7,004 nt of DNA from NCBI GenBank assembly GCA_029857875.1, contig JAOUGB010000119.1:1-7004 (forward strand), in the 5' to 3' direction. Made by a program: the position numbers and the translations under genes. The stretch is from Desulfobacteraceae bacterium. GTDB taxonomy: Bacteria; Desulfobacterota; Desulfobacteria; Desulfobacterales; UBA11574. Numbering within the stretch: position 1 is the stretch's first letter; every line of letters starts with the position of its first letter. Below, piece after piece: positions 1 through 5,632 of this stretch. Below the pieces are notes generated by a model. That model did not search any database. It was not told the DNA's origin and saw nothing but the letters and a program-made list of their open reading frames with translations.

Positions 1-2
1 TC

Positions 3-176
3 TCATGACCCGGGTGCACATCCCAGATCCAGAACGCTATATCCTTTTTTAATTAGATTGTATTTTTTTTGTATTTCCTTAAGCTTATAGACCGATCGGG
101 CTGGGAATTGTTCCTTTTTTGCCCGCTGAGTATAATGATCTTGCCATTGGCTGTGTTTTTTTGCAGATCGTTTCAT
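3..176 (-). pseudogene. rlmE: RlmE/FtsJ (RrmJ) 23S rRNA 2'-O-methyltransferase, N-terminal part ending at an in-frame TGA
   Basis: Read from the ATG at 176-174, the frame gives 57 residues before a TGA at 5-3. RlmE methylates the 2'-O of U2552 in 23S rRNA on the 50S subunit, using SAM. The visible part is typical of the family: [12 protein letters not shown] near residues 11-22, the [12 protein letters not shown] segment (residues 24-35) and SAM motif [11 protein letters not shown] (residues 48-57). Family members have a Trp directly after PGS/PGG; here that codon is TGA. A full protein is roughly 200 residues, so this would be a dead N-terminal fragment. A G-to-A change in TGG, a frameshift or a sequence error at the window edge would all look the same. 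The start is the only ATG before an upstream in-frame stop. A weak SD (TTAGG) lies 6 nt upstream. radA lies upstream on the same strand. Family identity is near certain; the broken state is uncertain because only two bases follow the stop. Confidence 0.8.
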
Positions 177-265
177 GGTAAAGCCTAACCCGGAAAAGCC
201 GGAACCAAACAGGAAACTAAAAGTCTTACATACTTAAATCATATTAAAATACGAAAAATGGTTAG

Positions 266-336
266 CCGGTTGATCCGTTAGCCCGTTGAGCCCGTAAAAA
301 CATTATCCAAACACAACGGGCAAACTGGTCAACGGG
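266..336. repeat. Imperfect inverted repeat with phased CCGTT(A/G)-type units
   Basis: The arms at 266-289 and 313-336 pair over about 23 positions with three mismatches and one G-T pair, around a 25-nt loop. The core GCCCGTTG (281-288) matches CAACGGGC (314-321) perfectly. The left arm is itself made of near-repeats (CGGTTGA, CCGTTAG, CCCGTTGAG, CCCGT) spaced 8-9 nt apart. It sits between the radA stop and the rlmE start. It could form a hairpin in a radA-rlmE transcript. There is no adjacent T-run on either strand apart from a short CATTTTTCG on the minus strand, so it is not a convincing terminator. It looks like a dispersed REP-like element; whether other copies exist cannot be seen here. 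Confidence 0.6.
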
Positions 337-371
337 GAAAACCTGTTACGGTATTCGCTCGATTCATTACA

Positions 372-394
372 TTAAAAATATTTTACCAAAATAT
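372..394 (-). terminator. Weak AT-only hairpin with T-run after radA
   Basis: On the minus strand, ATATTTT (394-388), loop GGT and AAAATAT (384-378) are followed by TTTT (377-374). It begins 25 nt after the radA stop. The stem contains only A-T pairs, so it would be a poor terminator and may be chance in an AT-rich gap. Confidence 0.3.
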
Positions 395-418
395 GCAAAA
401 AAAATCACAATTAAAATA

Positions 419-1792
419 CTAAAACAGGTTCTCCATAGCTTCTGATACAGTTTTTACGCCGATGAGTTTTATGCCTTTCATTCCGGTGGTCCGTTTCAGG
501 TTGCTTTGCGGCACAAGACAGCGATTAAACCCCATTTTTTTTGCTTCAGCAACCCGGGTTTCAACCCGGCCAATGGCCCTGACTTCACCGGTTAAACCGA
601 TTTCACCCAAAATAACGGTTCCTTTTTGAATGGGCCGGTCTAAAAAGCTCGAAGCAACAGCAGCGACGATCGCTAAGTCGACAGCAGGTTCGTCTATCTT
701 AACCCCTCCGGCAACGTTGATAAAGATGTCGTGCCCCATCAAATGCATGCCCAATTTTTTCTCCATTACTGCAACTAGCAGGGCAACCCGGTTGTGATCA
801 ATTCCCAAAATTGTTCTTCGAGGATTCCCGAAGCTTGTACTGCTTGCAAGGGCCTGAAGTTCAACGAGGATCGGCCTTGTTCCTTCCATGCTGGCCGTAA
901 CCACGGAGCCTGGGACGTTTTCAGGTCGTTCGGAAAGAAATACAGCTGAAGGGTTGGCCACTTCATTGAGGCCGCTTTCATTCATTTCAAACACACCGAT
1001 TTCATTGGTTGATCCGAACCTGTTCTTTACCGCTCTGAGAATCCGGAACACGTGGTTGCGATCACCTTCAAAGTAAAGCACCGTATCGACCATATGTTCT
1101 AAAAGCCTCGGTCCGGCAATAGCGCCGTCTTTGGTTACGTGTCCCACCAGGAATACGGGTGTTCCGGTCTTCTTTGCCATGAGCATGAGTTGCATGGTAG
1201 ATTCCCGTACCTGAGTAACACTCCCGGGAGCGGAGGTTAAATCAGAGCAGAACATGGTCTGGATTGAATCAATCACCATCACCTGTGGCTGAAGAGATCC
1301 AGCCATCAACAGGATGGATTCCATATCATTTTCCGAAACCACCATCAAGTTCGGCGATACTGCGGACAGCAGCCTTTGGCTGCGTATCCTCATCTGGCGC
1401 TCCGATTCCTCTCCGGAAACGTACAATACTTTTGAGCCTTTTTCAGCAATACCGTGCAGCCCCTGAAGCATAAGGGTTGATTTTCCGATTCCCGGATCTC
1501 CACCAATCAGGATAAGGGTGCCGGGGACGAGCCCGCCGCCCAAAACACGATCAAATTCTCTGATTCCGGTTAAAAGACGTTCTTCCGGATCAAGGGCAAT
1601 GGCGTCCAGGGGGACCGGTTTTGTCTGTGAAGAAGATAAAATCCGGCGAGCCCATTGGGCGGGTTTAACTGTTTTTATTTCCTCCACAAAGCTTTGCCAC
1701 TGTCCGCAGTCCGGACATTTACCCATCCATTTGGGTGTCTGGTAGCCGCAGGTCTGACAGGAAAATACTGTTTTTGAAGTTTTTTTCACCAT
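419..1792 (-). CDS. radA: DNA repair protein RadA (Sms), RecA-like branch-migration ATPase
   Basis: 457 residues, the normal length for bacterial RadA. RadA is a cytoplasmic hexameric ATPase that extends and processes recombination intermediates alongside RecA. All family landmarks are present in order. A C4 zinc finger uses Cys12, Cys15, Cys26 and Cys29. Walker A is GDPGIGKST (98-106), and Walker B is VMVIDSIQT (171-179, Asp175). The RadA-specific KNRFG motif is at 256-260. A Lon-protease-like C-terminal domain runs from about 282 to 457 and includes GGVKIDEPAVDLAI. The ATG at 1792 is fixed because any later start would cut the zinc finger. No clear Shine-Dalgarno sequence precedes it, and a small palindrome, CACTT-AA-AAGTG (1803-1814), lies just upstream. 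The gene is intact and followed on the same strand by rlmE after about 240 bp. No LexA-type operator is recognised. Confidence 0.98.
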   Translation of the reverse strand: MVKKTSKTVFSCQTCGYQTPKWMGKCPDCGQWQSFVEEIKTVKPAQWARRILSSSQTKPVPLDAIALDPEERLLTGIREFDRVLGGGLVPGTLILIGGDPGIGKSTLMLQGLHGIAEKGSKVLYVSGEESERQMRIRSQRLLSAVSPNLMVVSENDMESILLMAGSLQPQVMVIDSIQTMFCSDLTSAPGSVTQVRESTMQLMLMAKKTGTPVFLVGHVTKDGAIAGPRLLEHMVDTVLYFEGDRNHVFRILRAVKNRFGSTNEIGVFEMNESGLNEVANPSAVFLSERPENVPGSVVTASMEGTRPILVELQALASSTSFGNPRRTILGIDHNRVALLVAVMEKKLGMHLMGHDIFINVAGGVKIDEPAVDLAIVAAVASSFLDRPIQKGTVILGEIGLTGEVRAIGRVETRVAEAKKMGFNRCLVPQSNLKRTTGMKGIKLIGVKTVSEAMENLF

Positions 1793-1873
1793 GCAAATTT
1801 ATCACTTAAAAGTGTTTTCCCCTGTCCTGGATAGACAATAATTAGGGAACACCCCGTCAAGTTTTGATGCGAT

Positions 1874-1893
1874 AAGGATTTGACAAAATCCTT
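1874..1893. repeat. Perfect 8-bp inverted repeat with 4-nt loop
   Basis: AAGGATTT (1874-1881), loop GACA, AAATCCTT (1886-1893). It lies in the divergent gap upstream of radA, about 80 bp before its start. It has no T-run, so it is not a terminator. It could be an operator or a hairpin in the radA leader. A TTGACA overlaps the loop on the plus strand but has no matching -10 box at normal spacing. Its role is unknown. Confidence 0.4.
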
Positions 1894-2005
1894 CATAACA
1901 TGTCATTTAGATCTGATCAACCAGTGTCTTAACACTATCAGGAAAAGTTAAGGTCAACTCTAACTAATTCATATAGAAGCGATTTGCTTTCCCGGATAAG
2001 GCACT

Positions 2006-2177
2006 AAAATCCCAAATCACAATACTCAAATTACAAACAATATCAAAATTACAAATTTCAATGACCAAAATATTTCAATTAGTTATTGCATGTCTCGCTG
2101 TCATTCAATCTGTTTTGAATTTTGAATTTAGGTCATTGGTATTTGTTTGAGATTTGTATTTTGGTGCTTGGAATTTT
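2006..2177. repeat. 172-bp AT-rich palindromic element, MITE/REP-like
   Basis: The left arm (2006 to about 2078) and right arm (about 2115-2177) are imperfect reverse complements. The ends match as AAAATCCCAA versus AAAATTCCAA. The core CAATGACC (2059-2066) matches GGTCATTG (2131-2138) exactly. Between these, strings of CAAAT/ACAAA pair with TTTGT/ATTTG, with the left arm about 12 nt longer. The centre (about 2079-2114) does not pair well. There is no coding sequence, transposase or clear target-site duplication. It resembles palindromic intergenic repeats I recall from Desulfobacterota genomes; this family assignment is from memory. It occupies most of the 498-bp gene-free stretch 1793-2290. 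The rest holds the 1874-1893 repeat and the leader of the next gene. Confidence 0.7.
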
Positions 2178-2290
2178 CATAATTTTCATAAGCCAGTAAT
2201 TTTATTTGTTCCAAGTAATTATGTGTTCAAATGACGTAACCCTGTTAACGGTACAGCTTAACTCACAATATTATTATTGAATCAAAATCT

Positions 2291-3103
2291 ATGATCGATT
2301 ACCACCTGCACACATTGTTTTGTAACCATGCTACCGGCGGCATGGAATGTTATATCCAACGTGCTATCGATTTGGGGCTACGGGAGATCTGTTTTCTGGA
2401 TCATCTGACCATTCAGAAAGCAGAACCCGGGCTTTCCATGACACCGTTAGAGGTCCCTTATTATTTTCATGCCGTCCAGGTTTTGAAAAAAAAATATAGA
2501 AACCAGATCAGCGTCAAGGCCGGTCTCGAATTGGATTTTAATCCGGTATATATCGATTTTATTCAGGATATTATCGGGACCTTTGCGTTTGATGTTATTG
2601 CCGCCTCGTTACATTTTCCAGGCGGCTTGGATGTTGTCAGTCACCGTTCAGCATGGCGTCATGGGGAAAAAGATGTTGATGATGTCTATGAACTTTATTT
2701 CGATCATCTCAAAAAGATGCTGGATTATCGCTATTTTGATGTGATATGCCATATAGACCTCATAAAAAAATTCGGTCAAAAACCTTCGAGATCTTTTGAA
2801 AAAGAATTCGATGAAATACTGTTGATGATAAAGGACAAAAATTTGACCGTGGAAGTGAATACCAGTGGTTATGACCATCCGGTTGGAGACATTTACCCTT
2901 CTTTGGAGATACTTAAAAAATGTCATGAACTGGGGATTCGTATCACTCTGGGTTCAGATGCACATCATCCGGCCAATGTGGGCAACCACTTTGAACGGGT
3001 AGTACCGACCCTCCTATCTATCGGATACAGAAAACTGGCTACCTTTACAAGACGGAAGTGTGATGAGGTCCCAATAACCTCAAGTCCGCGTAAACAAATT
3101 TGA
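2291..3103 (+). CDS. PHP-domain phosphoesterase, histidinol-phosphatase (HisJ/HisK)-like
   Basis: 270 residues, the usual size for PHP-type histidinol phosphatases. These cytoplasmic metal-dependent enzymes release phosphate from L-histidinol phosphate in histidine synthesis. All nine PHP metal ligands are visible: His5 and His7 (HLHT), His13, His38 (LDH), Glu80 (GLELDF), His108 (SLHF), His154 (CHIDL), and Asp223 and His225 (GSDAHHP). The active site therefore looks complete. No other his gene is nearby, so the physiological substrate could be another small phosphomonoester. The ATG at 2291 is the only start that keeps HLHT; no Shine-Dalgarno sequence is seen before it. The gene ends in TGA followed directly by TAA. 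The next gene starts 37 bp later on the same strand, suggesting co-transcription. The family call is firm; the substrate is inferred. Confidence 0.9.
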   Translation: MIDYHLHTLFCNHATGGMECYIQRAIDLGLREICFLDHLTIQKAEPGLSMTPLEVPYYFHAVQVLKKKYRNQISVKAGLELDFNPVYIDFIQDIIGTFAFDVIAASLHFPGGLDVVSHRSAWRHGEKDVDDVYELYFDHLKKMLDYRYFDVICHIDLIKKFGQKPSRSFEKEFDEILLMIKDKNLTVEVNTSGYDHPVGDIYPSLEILKKCHELGIRITLGSDAHHPANVGNHFERVVPTLLSIGYRKLATFTRRKCDEVPITSSPRKQI

Positions 3104-3140
3104 TAAATCTATAATCCATAAAGCGAAACGAAAGGTTCAA

Positions 3141-4034
3141 ATGTCTCTTATTAGAATAACAGCTAAACAATATACCATTTTTTTTATGGGCATTTTAATA
3201 CTCAACTTCATTTTCTTTTCACAAAATGCAGCCGGATCAAAAAACAGCAATAACTATTTTGAATCTCTTCAAAAGCGGCTGATAGAAGATGGTCTTGATA
3301 AAGATCGGATCACCGAGCTTTACAAAAGGCCCGAAGTATATTTCGAAACAAAAGGGGTTTCCCGATTTTTGGTCCATAGTGAAGCTTCGTTGAATTACAA
3401 TCAGTTTACAAGCAAAAAATCGATTCGAAATGCATTAAAATATATGGAGCAGCATCAAAAAATTCTTGAAAGTACGGAAAAGACTTACGGTGTCGATAAA
3501 GAGATTGTTACGGCCATCATCCTGGTGGAAACCCGCTTGGGGATGTTGATCGGAGGGCAGTCTGTATTGAATTCGCTCTCAACAATGGCTGCACTGGCAG
3601 ACCCTGATGTTCGGGATATGTTTTGGGGCAAGGTTTCAAAGCCAACCCGGCTCACCCGTGAACAGTTCGAAAAATGGGTGGAAAGAAAGTCGTCATGGGC
3701 TTATAAAGAACTCAAAGCCTTTCTGAACTATACCGCTAAAGAAAATATGGATCCTGCCGCTGTTTCCGGATCTTATTCAGGCGCCATGGGAATTGCTCAG
3801 TTCATGCCGACCAACATTCTTGCTTTTGCAAAAGATGGTGACAATAACGAAAGCATTAATATTTTTAATCACTCGGATGCCATAGCCAGTATCGCAAATT
3901 TTCTAAAACATTACGGATGGTATCCTGGAATCGACGGCAAAAAGGCCTACAAAGTCATTTATCAGTATAACCACAGCCAACAGTATGTGGATACGATATT
4001 GAAAGTTTCAGAGCTTTTAAAATCTAAAACCTGA
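3141..4034 (+). CDS. Lytic murein transglycosylase, MltB type (GH103, SLT_2 domain)
   Basis: 297 residues. It should cleave the MurNAc-GlcNAc bond of peptidoglycan in the periplasm to give 1,6-anhydro ends. An N-terminal export signal is visible: basic residues at 5 and 9, a hydrophobic stretch at about 11-27, then QNAAGS where cleavage is plausible. There is no lipobox Cys, unlike E. coli MltB, so it is probably soluble or signal-anchored. The GH103 catalytic motif AIILVETRLG (125-134) carries the catalytic Glu130. The second signature, GAMGIAQFMP (214-223), and the YNHSQQYVDTIL segment near the C-terminus (276-287) are also intact. The C-terminal peptidoglycan-binding domain found in longer homologues is absent. 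AAAGG lies 5 nt before the ATG. It is 37 bp after the PHP gene and 20 bp before the next gene. Confidence 0.94.
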   Translation: MSLIRITAKQYTIFFMGILILNFIFFSQNAAGSKNSNNYFESLQKRLIEDGLDKDRITELYKRPEVYFETKGVSRFLVHSEASLNYNQFTSKKSIRNALKYMEQHQKILESTEKTYGVDKEIVTAIILVETRLGMLIGGQSVLNSLSTMAALADPDVRDMFWGKVSKPTRLTREQFEKWVERKSSWAYKELKAFLNYTAKENMDPAAVSGSYSGAMGIAQFMPTNILAFAKDGDNNESINIFNHSDAIASIANFLKHYGWYPGIDGKKAYKVIYQYNHSQQYVDTILKVSELLKSKT

Positions 4035-4043
4035 ATTTAGATG

Positions 4044-4049
4044 AAAGGA
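4044..4049 (+). promoter_or_regulatory. Ribosome binding site fixing a TTG start
   Basis: AAAGGA sits 5 nt before the TTG at 4055. The nearby ATG at 4041 is in another frame and meets a stop after ten codons, so this site decides for TTG. Confidence 0.7.
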
Positions 4050-4054
4050 TCAAA

Positions 4055-4270
4055 TTGGATATTGCAACGGTAATTGTATGGATAAAAATCAGTGTTGTGT
4101 TTTACCTGTTGACGATATTGGCGATTGTTGACATTGTGCGCAAGGATTTCGGGACCATCGGAAAGAAAGCACTCTGGGGAATCATTGCCATGATTCCGTT
4201 TGTCGGATGGCTGATTTATTTGATATTTGGGTTCAGGAAAGGTAAGAAGCCGGTGCAAGGGGATCAGTGA
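4055..4270 (+). CDS. Small two-helix membrane protein, PLDc_N (phospholipase D nuclease N-terminal) type
   Basis: 71 residues from a TTG start. There are two hydrophobic helices, about residues 5-26 and 38-59, separated by a charged turn (VRKDFGTIGKK). The ending MIPFVGWLIYLIFGFRKGKK has the proline-containing second helix and FG-x-RKGKK tail typical of the PLDc_N domain. That domain precedes the catalytic part in cardiolipin synthases but also occurs alone in many small proteins of unknown role. No HKD catalytic motif is present, so this is not an enzyme. It lies 20 bp after the transglycosylase gene and is probably the last gene of that transcript. A hairpin (4275-4321) begins 4 nt after its stop. 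Confidence 0.8.
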   Translation: MDIATVIVWIKISVVFYLLTILAIVDIVRKDFGTIGKKALWGIIAMIPFVGWLIYLIFGFRKGKKPVQGDQ

Positions 4271-4274
4271 ATAA

Positions 4275-4321
4275 CTGAATCTTGCATGAAAATTGATAAG
4301 ATCTTTTCGTGCAAAATTCAG
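4275..4321 (+). repeat. 18-bp stem-loop just after the operon's last stop codon
   Basis: The arms at 4275-4292 and 4304-4321 (CTGAATCTTGCATGAAAA against TTTTCGTGCAAAATTCAG) pair with one C-A mismatch and one G-U, around an 11-nt loop. No T-run follows, so it is not a classical intrinsic terminator; it may protect the mRNA 3' end. CAGTGAATAA is found at 4265-4274 and again at 4319-4328, directly flanking the hairpin. Confidence 0.65.
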
Positions 4322-4335
4322 TGAATAAATATTAT

Positions 4336-4362
4336 TTGACAACCTGAACCAATTTCTATAAT
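4336..4362 (+). promoter_or_regulatory. Sigma70-type promoter of the tRNA-Glu gene
   Basis: A perfect TTGACA (4336-4341) and a perfect TATAAT (4357-4362) are separated by 15 bp, a short spacer. Transcription would start near 4369, about 9 nt before the mature tRNA. Confidence 0.75.
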
Positions 4363-4377
4363 CATATATTTTTCTAG

Positions 4378-4452
4378 GGTCCCATCGTCTAGCGGTTAGG
4401 ACGCCGGCCTCTCACGCCGGTAACGCGGGTTCGATCCCCGCTGGGATCACCA
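4378..4452 (+). tRNA. tRNA-Glu (anticodon CTC)
   Basis: A complete cloverleaf of 75 nt including an encoded CCA. The acceptor stem pairs GGTCCCA (4378-4384) with TGGGATC (4442-4448), with one G-U; the discriminator is A4449 and CCA is 4450-4452. The D stem is GTCT/GGAC. The anticodon stem is CCGGC/GCCGG (4404-4408, 4416-4420), with loop CTCTCAC and anticodon CTC at 4411-4413. The T stem is GCGGG/CCCGC, with loop TTCGATC. It decodes GAG. It has its own promoter and terminator, so it is a single-gene unit. tRNA 3' ends often serve as integration sites, but no duplicate of this 3' end is seen in the window. Confidence 0.97.
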
Positions 4453-4461
4453 ATTAATTAC

Positions 4462-4495
4462 AAGGAGTTAGAGACATCTCTAACTCCTTTCGTTT
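4462..4495 (+). terminator. Intrinsic terminator of tRNA-Glu
   Basis: AAGGAGTTAGAG (4462-4473), loop ACAT, CTCTAACTCCTT (4478-4489): a perfect 12-bp stem followed by TCGTTT. It starts 10 nt after the tRNA CCA end. On the minus strand the stem is followed by GTAATT, so it is directional. Confidence 0.85.
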
Positions 4496-4540
4496 ATGGA
4501 ATGTGTAGTTTTTAAATTTATTTCACTGAATCGGGGGGCG

Positions 4541-4726
4541 TTATACGTCCTCTGGATATTTGTAAACGTTCAAACCGATTACAGCATTAGTACCCTCGAT
4601 TTTCTGGTTACCCCGTGTACTGGCGATTGTTATTGTTTTACCAGATTTAGAGGGGCCGAAGTCCTTTGTTAAATCTATCTCAATAATTAATTTATCGCCT
4701 TTAATTTCCCATTCCACGTTCTGCAT
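4541..4726 (-). CDS. Small conserved-looking protein of unknown function
   Basis: 61 residues with no signal peptide or membrane helix, so probably cytoplasmic. The sequence alternates charged and hydrophobic residues, as in beta strands (VEWEIKGDKLIIEIDL at 4-19). A distinctive segment, KDFGPSKSGKTITIAST, lies at 21-37, and the protein ends GLNVYKYPEDV. I have an impression of a widespread short uncharacterised family sharing LSKDFGPSKSGKT-type segments, but I cannot name it. The GPSKSGKT stretch superficially resembles a P-loop, but the protein is far too short for an ATPase. The start is well supported: AAGGTG lies 5 nt before the ATG. An extended -10 promoter candidate is upstream. Its neighbours give no functional clue. 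Confidence 0.78.
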   Translation of the reverse strand: MQNVEWEIKGDKLIIEIDLTKDFGPSKSGKTITIASTRGNQKIEGTNAVIGLNVYKYPEDV

Positions 4727-4790
4727 TTCTTCACCTTCTTTCGTGTTTTAGTCGATACCAATCTGAATCGTTACTTCTAAAAGGCGGGAT

Positions 4791-4799
4791 ATCATACCA
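4791..4799 (-). promoter_or_regulatory. Possible extended -10 promoter for the 61-residue gene
   Basis: On the minus strand, TGG-TATGAT (4799-4791) matches an extended -10 box (TGn plus 5 of 6 positions of TATAAT). Start would be near 4784, leaving a leader of about 58 nt. No convincing -35 is present. Confidence 0.3.
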
Positions 4800-4895
4800 A
4801 CATCACTAATTCAACGACATTCCCTCTTCTGCTTTAAATGCGATCTTGCCAGAGTCTGTCATCTGCATTTAAAAAATAAACATGGCGTTATTATT

Positions 4896-5117
4896 TCATT
4901 TGTTTGAATAATCTCTGAGTGTTTTAATAATTAAAAGGATCAATGGTGCTGAATGATAAAACAGGTCAAAAATATCGATGGGTTTTTTCAAAGTTCCGTT
5001 TTTTAACATGATGAGTTTTTCAACAAAATGGGGCATGGGTTTAAAAGGAAGAAGGATCATAATGATCGAAAACATAATGAGAATTGAATAGGGTATTTTG
5101 TCAAGAAAAGACCACAT
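4896..5117 (-). CDS. Small membrane protein with the conserved-looking VEKL-IML-GTL-PIDIFDL segment
   Basis: 73 residues. There are two hydrophobic segments, about 10-26 and 53-66. Between them is a polar loop with the distinctive string PHFVEKLIMLKNGTLKKPID (29-48), leading into IFDLFYHSAP. I recall short proteins of this pattern in deltaproteobacteria annotated as RND-transporter-associated. It is far too small to be an RND pump and no pump gene is nearby, so I do not assign a function. It is probably an inner-membrane protein. The start is supported by AGGGA about 6 nt upstream of the ATG. It follows the SUI1-like microgene on the same strand after a 95-bp gap; co-transcription with ihfA is possible, and no terminator lies between. 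Confidence 0.75.
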   Translation of the reverse strand: MWSFLDKIPYSILIMFSIIMILLPFKPMPHFVEKLIMLKNGTLKKPIDIFDLFYHSAPLILLIIKTLRDYSNK

Positions 5118-5212
5118 GAGATTCCCTATAAGTCAAACATACAGAATTTGAAAGCTGAAACTCTATAATAAATATTGGTCTATCGGTTTAATGCAGTTTG
5201 GATCATTGTTTA

Positions 5213-5317
5213 TTAACGGTTTTTTTTATTTTTACAGGTGCATTTAGCAGTTGGATGTCCGCAGGAAGGACAGATTCGGCCTGATTCCGTTGAATAAACC
5301 AACCGGGTATTATCCAT
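5213..5317 (-). CDS. SUI1/YciH-like zinc-knuckle microprotein (N-terminal region only; truncated or stand-alone)
   Basis: 34 residues. The sequence LVYSTESGRICPSC (residues 6-19) followed by CxC (Cys26, Cys28) matches the N-terminal leader of bacterial SUI1 (eIF1-like, YciH) translation factors. In Desulfobacterota-type versions this leader carries a Cys4 knuckle before the SUI1 domain. Here Cys16, Cys19, Cys26 and Cys28 are all kept. The frame then runs through a lysine-rich A-tract (CKNKKNR) into TAA, and the SUI1 domain, about 80 residues, is missing. The other two frames past the A-tract show no SUI1 sequence (no DGIVRV or GRKGKG), so a single frameshift does not restore it. The ATG overlaps the ihfA stop by 8 bp (ATGGATAA), and GAGGG lies 9 nt upstream inside ihfA, so translation is probably coupled to ihfA. 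It is either a decayed gene or a real metal-binding microprotein. Confidence 0.7.
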   Translation of the reverse strand: MDNTRLVYSTESGRICPSCGHPTAKCTCKNKKNR

Positions 5318-5591
5318 TAATCTTATCCCTCAATTTACCAGAACACTTGAATGTAACAACCTTCCTTGGCTCCAACATCATATCTTCACCGGTAGCTGGA
5401 TTTCTGCCTTTACGTTCCTTCTTTTCATTTACACAAAATTTTCCGAACCCGGATACCAGCACATCCTCACCTGAGGTCAGAGTTCTTTTGATGATCTCTA
5501 AAAGGGTTTCTACAATTTCTGACGACCTGTTCTTTGGAAAACCTGTCTGATTCTGGATTGATTCTACGATCTGAATTTTTGTAAGCGTCAT
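5310..5591 (-). CDS. ihfA: Integration host factor subunit alpha (HU/IHF family)
   Basis: 93 residues, the usual length. IhfA pairs with IhfB to bind and sharply bend DNA at specific sites, acting in nucleoid structure, recombination and sigma54-dependent transcription. The fold signatures are complete: an N-terminal helical dimerisation part (TKIQIVESI through LLEIIKRTL), the turn SGFGKF (47-52), and the DNA-intercalating arm RKGRNPATGE (60-69) with Pro65. It ends with the RKVVTFKCSGKLRDKING tail. The T-L-T-K start and V-V-T-F-K favour alpha over beta or HU. AAGGAG (5606-5601) lies 9 nt before the ATG. A likely promoter is at 5661-5633. A small zinc-knuckle gene overlaps its stop codon. Confidence 0.95.
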   Translation of the reverse strand: MTLTKIQIVESIQNQTGFPKNRSSEIVETLLEIIKRTLTSGEDVLVSGFGKFCVNEKKERKGRNPATGEDMMLEPRKVVTFKCSGKLRDKING

Positions 5592-5632
5592 AGGTAGGTG
5601 CTCCTTATGTATTAGGTTGGAATTATAAGTGA

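Noticed and set aside
3..5. TGA in rlmE read as selenocysteine or Trp
   Set aside because: The family position is Trp, not a redox or selenium site, and no selenocysteine insertion hairpin can be judged because the sequence after the TGA lies outside the window. TGA clearly serves as a stop in other genes here, so general reassignment is excluded.
775..1745. Open frames on the opposite strand or other phases of radA
   Set aside because: All overlap the intact, fully motif-supported radA gene and show no domain-like features.
2006..2177. CRISPR array from the recurrent CAAAT/ACAAA strings
   Set aside because: The strings are irregular, without fixed-length direct repeats or unique spacers. 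The structure is a single large palindrome.
4037..4342. Minus-strand frame opposite the PLDc_N gene
   Set aside because: It overlaps a better-supported membrane protein gene with a ribosome binding site, covers the operon-end hairpin, and shows no recognisable motif.
4378..4452. tRNA-Glu as the attachment site of the integrase-bearing element
   Set aside because: No repeat of the tRNA 3' end was found near the integrase remnant or elsewhere in the window, and ordinary genes such as ihfA lie between them.
4806..4868. 20-codon minus-strand frame between the two small minus-strand genes
   Set aside because: The codons look protein-like, but there is no ribosome binding site, a stop directly precedes the ATG, and no family is recognised. 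A 9-bp inverted repeat (4833-4841 and 4865-4873) in the same place has no T-run.
5251..5550. Plus-strand frame opposite ihfA
   Set aside because: It is antisense to a complete IhfA and to the SUI1-like leader, and shows no motif.
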